Shown in pieces: positions 5,432 through 9,336 of a stretch of 9,336 bases of DNA. Position 1 is the first letter of the stretch. Every line of letters begins with the position of its first letter. The DNA comes from Thermoflexales bacterium (GTDB taxonomy: Bacteria; Chloroflexota; Anaerolineae; Fen-1058), in contig JADGQE010000137.1 in assembly GCA_017882055.1 (NCBI GenBank), positions 1-9,336 on the forward strand, read 5' to 3'. The notes below the pieces were generated by a model. It saw only the letters and a list, made by a program, of their open reading frames with translations, was not told where the DNA came from and searched no databases. The translations under genes were made by a program, and so were the position numbers.

Positions 5432-6796
5432 TCACGGCATCTCCAGCGCTCGATTAGCTTGCGCCCCGATTGGCCCGTCCGGATCAAGCCCGATCGCCCG
5501 CTCAAACTCCAGGCGTCCTTCTTCGCTGCTTTTGCTCAGGAAGCGGCCGAGATACAAATGTGCCACCGCCGATCGCGGATCCAGTTCGATCGAACGTCGC
5601 AATTCGTCTTCAGCCCGATCGCGATCGCCGCTGATCAAATAGGCGCGGCCCAGCCACAGGTGTGCGGCGGCATCCTTGGGCGCGAGGTTCACGGCCTGCT
5701 GCGCGGTCGACACTGCCTGCGCCGGCGAGCCATAAGCGCGGCCGACATACAATTCGGCTAATGTTTTCCATCCGACCGGATCAGCCGGATCGAGGTCGCG
5801 CGCGGCCGTGAGCCATTTCTCCGCCGAAGCATACTCGCTGCGCTGCAAGTACACTCGTCCCAGTTCGGCTGTGATCAGCCGATTGAGCGGCTCGCGATCG
5901 AGCGCGGTTTTCAGATCGGCCAGGGCGCTATCGAGATCACCGTGCGTCCATTCATGCCGCGCTCGAAAGTAGCGTGCCACGATCAAATTCGGATCGAGCG
6001 CAATCGCTTGATCGAGACTCGGCTTGCCATCTTCGCCCAGTTGATCGAGCGTGAAGCCATAGTACGCATAAGCTTCGGCGTAAGCGGGATTCGCGATCAT
6101 TGCATCGGCAAAGGCGCGCGCGGCCAATGCCAGGTTGGCCTGCGATAGATAAACGCGGCCCAGCAGTTCCGATCGCAGCGCATGATCGGATTCATTCAGC
6201 ACGGGCATATACAATCGAGCCGCATCGCCGGGCGCGTAGGCAAGATGATCCTGTGCGCCGGCGGGATCGTCGACGGCGATCAGTTCGGCTAATATCAATT
6301 GTGCTTGAGGCGAATCGGGCAGGCGGGCCAGCCAGGCTTCTGCGGTCGATCGGGCTGCGTCCCAATTTTGAGCGTTGGCGTAAGCCCGGATCAGGTTCCG
6401 GGCTGCGGCTTGATTGTAGGGCTGGGTGTTGATTACAACTTGCCATTGCAACGCGGCTTCGTCGAATCGATTTTGTTGCCCGGCCAATTCGGCCCGCACA
6501 GCCGCGCTGGCTGCCGCGTCCGCGCCGTATTGCCCGGCAAGATCCAGCTGGATTTGTGCTTCGTCAAAATGGTGCTGGTCTGCCGCGATCGATCCCAGCC
6601 GCAGATATAACGATGCATTCCAGGGTTGACGAACAGTTGCCACGCGGACGTAATCGGCGGCGGGCGCGTAAGCGTACGTCGCGCGATACTCGTCGGCGCG
6701 CACGATGAACGATTGCGTGATCGCGTCATCGGGCCGCGCGGTGAGCAGCAAGCCGGCGCAGATGATAAACAGCAGCACAGGCCGAATTAGTGTCAT
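5432..6796 (-). CDS. Exported TPR-repeat protein
   Basis: Taking ATG 6796 gives 454 aa beginning MTLIRPVLLFIICAGLLLTA, a basic residue plus hydrophobic core as in a signal peptide or N-terminal anchor. The remaining sequence is a chain of about ten tetratricopeptide units. Examples of the TPR pattern are LYLRLGSIAADQHHFDEA, LGRVYLQRSEYASAEKWL, LWLGRAYLISGDRDRAEDEL and a C-terminal LYLGRFL-FERAIGLDPDG, with the usual A/G, Y and DP(x) positions. TPRs are scaffolds for protein binding, here probably outside the cytoplasm; the partner is unknown. The frame stays open up to 6877, but those upstream residues would overlap the dehydrogenase start. A TATAAT box 9 nt before ATG 6796 supports this start and a leaderless mRNA. 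No operon partner is seen. Confidence 0.88.
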   Translation of the reverse strand: MTLIRPVLLFIICAGLLLTARPDDAITQSFIVRADEYRATYAYAPAADYVRVATVRQPWNASLYLRLGSIAADQHHFDEAQIQLDLAGQYGADAAASAAVRAELAGQQNRFDEAALQWQVVINTQPYNQAAARNLIRAYANAQNWDAARSTAEAWLARLPDSPQAQLILAELIAVDDPAGAQDHLAYAPGDAARLYMPVLNESDHALRSELLGRVYLSQANLALAARAFADAMIANPAYAEAYAYYGFTLDQLGEDGKPSLDQAIALDPNLIVARYFRARHEWTHGDLDSALADLKTALDREPLNRLITAELGRVYLQRSEYASAEKWLTAARDLDPADPVGWKTLAELYVGRAYGSPAQAVSTAQQAVNLAPKDAAAHLWLGRAYLISGDRDRAEDELRRSIELDPRSAVAHLYLGRFLSKSSEEGRLEFERAIGLDPDGPIGAQANRALEMP

Positions 6797-6798
6797 TG

Positions 6799-6814
6799 GT
6801 GTAGAATTATACAC
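6799..6814. promoter_or_regulatory. Divergent -10 region with palindromic GTGTA-N6-TACAC
   Basis: The minus strand has a perfect TATAAT (6811-6806), 9 nt before the TPR ATG at 6796. The plus strand has a TAGAAT (6802-6807) facing the acyl-CoA dehydrogenase gene. Both sit within a 16-bp near-palindrome with arms GTGTA (6799-6803) and TACAC (6810-6814). Matching -35 boxes are weak on both sides. The minus-strand -10 call is stronger than the plus-strand one. Confidence 0.5.
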
Positions 6815-6845
6815 GCAATCCATAGTTTTTCTAAGGAGACCTATC

Positions 6846-8057
6846 ATGGACTTTACCCTTTCCTCTGAGCATCTCATGGTTCAAAAAATGGTGCGCGACT
6901 TTGCGACGAAGGAAGTTCAGCCGACGATCAAGGACTGGGATCGCCGGCAAGCGATGAACCCCGACACGCTGCCGCGCATGGCCGAACTCGGTATTCTCGG
7001 CATTTGTATCCCGGTGAAATATGGCGGGCAGGGGTTCGATTACATTTCGCTTGGACTGGTGTGCGAAGAGCTCGAGGCCGTCGATACGTCGCTGCGCGTG
7101 GTGATGTCGGTGCACATGGGCTTGAATAGTTTGGCGCTCTTGCAGTGGGGCACTGAAGAACAGAAGCAGCGTTTCCTTGTGCCGCAAGCCAAAGGCGAAA
7201 AGTGCGCGATGTTCGGCCTGACCGAGCCGGGCGTGGGCAGCGATGTGGCCAATATGTCGTCGACGGCGAGACGCGACGGCAGCGACTACATCATCAACGG
7301 CGAAAAGATGTGGATCAGCCTGGCGACGAAGGCTCATCACATTTTGTGGTTCACCAAAACCGATTCGACTACCAAAGATCCGCACGAGGGGATCACCGCC
7401 TTTATGATCGAAACCGATCGGCCCGGCGTAACACGCGGCGATCTGCATGGCAAGCTCGGCGTGCGGGCCGGCTCGACCGGCTGGGTGAATTGCAGTGACG
7501 TGCGTATACCGAAGGAGAATCGCATCGGCGAAGAAGGCGAAGGTTTCCGCATCGCGATGTCGGCGCTCGATAACGGCCGCTATACGGTTGGCTCGGGCGC
7601 CACCGGCTTGATCCGCGCTTCGCTCGAAGCGAGTGTGAAGTATGCCAACGCGCGCAAAGCCTTCGGCAAAGAGATCGGCAAGCATCAATTGATTCAGCAG
7701 AAGATCGCGTACATGGTTCAGAAGTACGAAGCCGCGCGTTTGCTGTATTTGCGCGCTGGCTGGCTGAAGAACATGGGCCTGCGCAACACGCGCGAGACTT
7801 CGCTGGCGAAGTGGTACGCGACCGATGCATCGTTCGAAGCGGCCAACGACGCGATTCAAGTTCACGGCGCGTACGGTTACAGCGACGAGTATGACGTCGA
7901 AAGATACCTTCGCAACAGTCGCGGCGCCATTATTTATGAAGGCACCAGCGAGATCCATCAACTGATGCAGGCGGGTTACGCGTTGGGCTATCGTGAAGAC
8001 GGTGCGTTGCGCTGCGAACTGCCGGCGTATGATCCGCAAGTGTGGCAGGCGGAATAA
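6846..8057 (+). CDS. Acyl-CoA dehydrogenase family protein
   Basis: This FAD-dependent enzyme oxidises an acyl-CoA at the alpha-beta bond and passes electrons to ETF, as in beta-oxidation or branched amino-acid catabolism. The ATG at 6846 has AAGGAG (6833-6838) at 7-nt spacing and gives 403 aa, the usual family length. Markers in order: N-terminal helical domain; the FAD/substrate motif FGLTEPGVGSD; the middle beta domain with NGEKMWIS; RAGSTGWVNCSDVRIP; ARKAFGKEIGKHQLIQQKIA in the C-terminal helical domain; VHGAYGYSDEYDVERYLR; and IIYEGTSEIH with Glu365 at the position of the catalytic base of short/medium-chain enzymes. The SVHMGLNSLALLQWGTEEQ region resembles both glutaryl-CoA and short-chain types, so chain specificity cannot be settled. 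No ETF or thiolase gene is next to it. A palindromic repeat begins 2 nt after its stop. Confidence 0.95.
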   Translation: MDFTLSSEHLMVQKMVRDFATKEVQPTIKDWDRRQAMNPDTLPRMAELGILGICIPVKYGGQGFDYISLGLVCEELEAVDTSLRVVMSVHMGLNSLALLQWGTEEQKQRFLVPQAKGEKCAMFGLTEPGVGSDVANMSSTARRDGSDYIINGEKMWISLATKAHHILWFTKTDSTTKDPHEGITAFMIETDRPGVTRGDLHGKLGVRAGSTGWVNCSDVRIPKENRIGEEGEGFRIAMSALDNGRYTVGSGATGLIRASLEASVKYANARKAFGKEIGKHQLIQQKIAYMVQKYEAARLLYLRAGWLKNMGLRNTRETSLAKWYATDASFEAANDAIQVHGAYGYSDEYDVERYLRNSRGAIIYEGTSEIHQLMQAGYALGYREDGALRCELPAYDPQVWQAE

Positions 8058-8059
8058 TT

Positions 8060-8158
8060 GGACGCTGATCAACGCTGATGGCGCTGACAGTTTGATCGAC
8101 TCGCTGGAAAGTGACCCAAGCAGAGCCAGTTCAGCGTTTTTCAGCGAGATCAGCGTCC
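8060..8158. repeat. Palindromic repeat copy A (99 bp) with 10-bp terminal inverted repeats
   Basis: It starts GGACGCTGAT and ends ATCAGCGTCC, a perfect 10-bp inverted pair. The left half carries three CGCTGA units and the right half three TCAGCG units, so a large hairpin or cruciform is possible. It matches copy B (8670-8766) at about 85% by eye, with one 2-nt gap. It begins 2 nt after the dehydrogenase stop and may act as its transcript end. It is MITE-like in size and has no coding capacity. Confidence 0.88.
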
Positions 8159-8170
8159 GATAGGAGATTA

Positions 8171-8185
8171 AAATAGGACGCTGAC
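8171..8185. repeat. Solo left terminus of the repeat family before the GxxExxY gene
   Basis: AAATAGGACGCTGA at 8171-8184 is an exact 14-bp direct repeat of 8665-8678, where copy B begins. Here only the terminus is present and it does not continue into the rest of the repeat. It lies 30 nt upstream of the GxxExxY start codon. Confidence 0.75.
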
Positions 8186-8214
8186 TTTCTGTCGCTTTGA
8201 AGGAGCATATAGTC

Positions 8215-8670
8215 ATGAGCCAATACACAGGTAAAAGCGAACTGCCTTACAAGCATTCAGAGATCACGGACAAGATCATTGCGTCGTTTTATGCGGTGTA
8301 CAAAACACTTGGCTACGGCTTTCTGGAAAAAGTGTATGAGAATGCGATGGCGCTTGAACTACGGAAGCGAAATGTAACAGTTAAAGCGCAGGCGCCGATT
8401 ACGGTGTTGTATGAAGGCGAAATCGTTGGGGAGTATTTTGCTGATTTGCTAGTGGCTGATGCCGTCATTGTCGAATTGAAGGCTGCCAAGGCGCTAGCCG
8501 ATGAGCATGAAGCGCAGTTGCTTAATTATCTCAAGGCTACGCCCCATGAAGTGGGCTTGCTGCTGAATTTTGGTCCAGAACCTAAAGTCAAGCGACGCTC
8601 TTTTGAAAACTCGCGCAAGGAATGGTGGTGCAAACAACAAGATCAGCGTTCGGTGCGAGACCAGAAATAG
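8215..8670 (+). CDS. GxxExxY protein (PD-(D/E)XK nuclease-fold family)
   Basis: The product is 151 aa from ATG 8215, chosen because AAGGAG (8200-8205) precedes it by 9 nt; an in-frame TTG at 8197 overlaps that site. The family signature GFLEKVY gives G35, E38 and Y41. The nuclease-like core follows: D77 in YFADLL, then E87 and K89 in VELKA, and Q101/Y105 in EAQLLNYL. Together these match the PD-(D/E)XK layout of the PF13366-type family. GxxExxY proteins are widespread but their biological role is not established. The usual fold ends near VGLLLNFGPEPKVKRRSF (about 113-130); the last 20 residues are a tail whose DNA (8641-8649) is a repeat terminus, and the stop codon overlaps copy B. The gene is bracketed by repeats on both sides, suggesting a cassette. 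Confidence 0.93.
   Translation: MSQYTGKSELPYKHSEITDKIIASFYAVYKTLGYGFLEKVYENAMALELRKRNVTVKAQAPITVLYEGEIVGEYFADLLVADAVIVELKAAKALADEHEAQLLNYLKATPHEVGLLLNFGPEPKVKRRSFENSRKEWWCKQQDQRSVRDQK
8641..8649. repeat. Solo right terminus of the repeat family inside the GxxExxY 3' end
   Basis: GATCAGCGT at 8641-8649 equals the right end of copies A and B up to the final CC, and is inverted relative to the solo left terminus at 8176-8184. It is translated as part of the C-terminal tail (DQRS). With the left terminus it encloses the gene in the same inverted orientation as the short copies. Confidence 0.55.
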
Positions 8671-8766
8671 GACGCTGATCGACGCTAAGTGCGCTGACTG
8701 TTTGATCGATGCGATGGAAAGTGACTCAAGCAACATGATCAGCGTTTTTCAGCGAAATCAGCGTCC
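8670..8766. repeat. Palindromic repeat copy B (97 bp) with 10-bp terminal inverted repeats
   Basis: It has the same termini as copy A, GGACGCTGAT and ATCAGCGTCC, and shares an inner GTTTGATCGA block, a TGGAAAGTGAC block and TCAGCGTTTTTCAGCGA. It begins on the last base of the GxxExxY stop codon and ends 13 nt before the GrpB ATG, so it fills the whole intergenic space and may influence expression of both genes. Confidence 0.88.
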
Positions 8767-8779
8767 TAATCAAGATCCT

Positions 8780-9319
8780 ATGAAACAACCCATTATCATC
8801 GTCGATTACGATCCCGGTTGGCCGAACGTTTTCGAAGTAGAGCGAACACGCATCCTGAGCGTGGCCGGCGAGTTCATCATCGCGATCGAGCACGTGGGCA
8901 GCACGTCCGTGCCCGGTCTTGGCGCCAAGCCCATCATCGACATCCTGACGGGTGTGCGCACGCTCGCTGAGGGACGCCAAACGATCGAGCCGCTGACGAC
9001 GCAACTGGGTTATGAGTATATGCCGGAGTACGAAGTCGAGATGCCCTATCGCTTGTACTTCCACAAGCATCCGCCGGTGGGCGATCAATTCCACTTACAC
9101 CTGGTCGAAACGACGAGCGAGTTCTGGGAACGGCATTTGCTGTTTCGTAATTACCTGCGTGTTCATCCAGAAGCCGCACAGGCATACGACCAGCTGAAGC
9201 GCCGTCTGGCGGAAGAATATCGCACCCGGCGCGAAGCCTACACCGACGCCAAGACTGAATTCGTGCGCTCGATTGAGGCCAAAGCGCGTGCAGAAATTGC
9301 GGTGGATATTCGCCCGTAA
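8780..9319 (+). CDS. GrpB family protein (UPF0157, nucleotidyltransferase-like)
   Basis: The 179-aa product from ATG 8780 has the family hallmark EHVGSTSVPGLGAKPIIDI (about residues 36-54), a GS...D-x-x nucleotidyltransferase-type motif with the acidic residue in PIIDI. An N-terminal VDYDPGWPNVFEVERTRI and a C-terminal HLHLVETTSEFWERHLLFRNYLRVHP block follow, both typical. The helix KRRLAEEYRTRREAYTDAKTEFV ends the protein as usual. GrpB proteins occur alone or fused to dephospho-CoA kinase; their reaction is not established. No ribosome-binding site precedes the start; the 13 nt between repeat copy B and ATG are AT-rich. An upstream open stretch in this frame is antisense-like read-through of the repeat and GxxExxY gene, not native protein. 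Confidence 0.93.
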   Translation: MKQPIIIVDYDPGWPNVFEVERTRILSVAGEFIIAIEHVGSTSVPGLGAKPIIDILTGVRTLAEGRQTIEPLTTQLGYEYMPEYEVEMPYRLYFHKHPPVGDQFHLHLVETTSEFWERHLLFRNYLRVHPEAAQAYDQLKRRLAEEYRTRREAYTDAKTEFVRSIEAKARAEIAVDIRP

Positions 9320-9325
9320 TCTGCG

Positions 9326-9331
9326 TATAAT
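9326..9331 (+). promoter_or_regulatory. Possible -10 box at the right edge
   Basis: A TATAAT lies 6 nt after the GrpB stop. No convincing -35 box is found 17 nt upstream, and the window ends 5 nt later, so this is only a candidate for the promoter of the next gene. Confidence 0.3.
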
Positions 9332-9336
9332 AAGCC

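Noticed and set aside
5432..6877. Longer TPR protein starting at 6877 or 6823
   Set aside because: These starts overlap the dehydrogenase ribosome site or start codon, and residues before MTLIRP lack protein-like character; the TATAAT box 9 nt before 6796 favours the shorter form.
6831..8228. 465-aa reading frame on the minus strand across the acyl-CoA dehydrogenase gene
   Set aside because: It is an antisense shadow of a high-confidence plus-strand enzyme gene; His/Arg/Ala-rich composition with no recognisable domain.
8060..8766. CRISPR array
   Set aside because: Only two long palindromic copies 610 nt apart with a gene between them; no regular short repeat-spacer pattern.
8060..8766. Classical insertion sequence with transposase
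   Set aside because: No DDE, HUH or tyrosine-transposase gene; the enclosed protein is of the GxxExxY family, and clean target-site duplications are not seen at the ends of copies A and B.
8570..9319. Longer 249-aa GrpB protein starting at 8570
   Set aside because: The extra N-terminus overlaps the GxxExxY gene in another frame and reads through the repeat; the family starts near VDYDPGW, fitting ATG 8780.

Overview
The window reads as an ordinary chromosomal stretch of a GC-rich (roughly 55-60% by eye), free-living bacterium. The gene mix (MutL, SRAP, acyl-CoA dehydrogenase, GrpB, GxxExxY, A24 peptidase, TPR protein) and the repeat style suggest Chloroflexota or a close neighbour. This is an inference from gene content; no single marker here proves it. 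Two features mark the genome's style: the palindrome CGATCG occurs about 23 times in 9.3 kb, and two genes begin 9 nt after a -10 box, which implies leaderless mRNAs.

Layout: the left edge (2-1057, +) is the 3' part of mutL, followed 22 nt later by a small two-knuckle zinc-ribbon gene (1080-1457, +). A 19-bp hairpin separates this pair from a convergent minus-strand gene train running 4051 to 1536. In transcription order that train is an A24 (prepilin-type) peptidase, a 72-aa helical protein overlapping by 4 nt a nucleotidyltransferase of AbiEii-like type, a small cupin with an apparent 1-nt frameshift, and an SRAP (YedK/HMCES-type) protein that protects abasic sites. The spacing (-4, 8, 29 and 31 nt) supports one operon. 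Its promoter overlaps, at the -35 box, the promoter of a divergent nine-helix membrane protein gene (4212-5039, +).

The centre holds that membrane gene, a strong bidirectional terminator, a 60-aa single-span membrane protein (5108-5290, -), a REP-like inverted repeat, and a secreted or membrane-anchored TPR protein (5432-6796, -). The TPR gene is divergent from an acyl-CoA dehydrogenase gene (6846-8057, +) across only 49 nt.

The right part is the accessory region. A GxxExxY (PD-(D/E)XK fold) gene (8215-8670, +) lies between two roughly 98-bp palindromic repeats of about 85% identity, both ending in GGACGCTGAT/ATCAGCGTCC. The gene is itself immediately bracketed by solo copies of the same termini. 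The arrangement recalls a REP/RAYT-like partnership of a nuclease-fold protein with a repeat family and is the best candidate for an under-described system here. The window ends with a GrpB-family nucleotidyltransferase-like gene (8780-9319, +).

No rRNA, tRNA, CRISPR array or classical transposase gene is visible.
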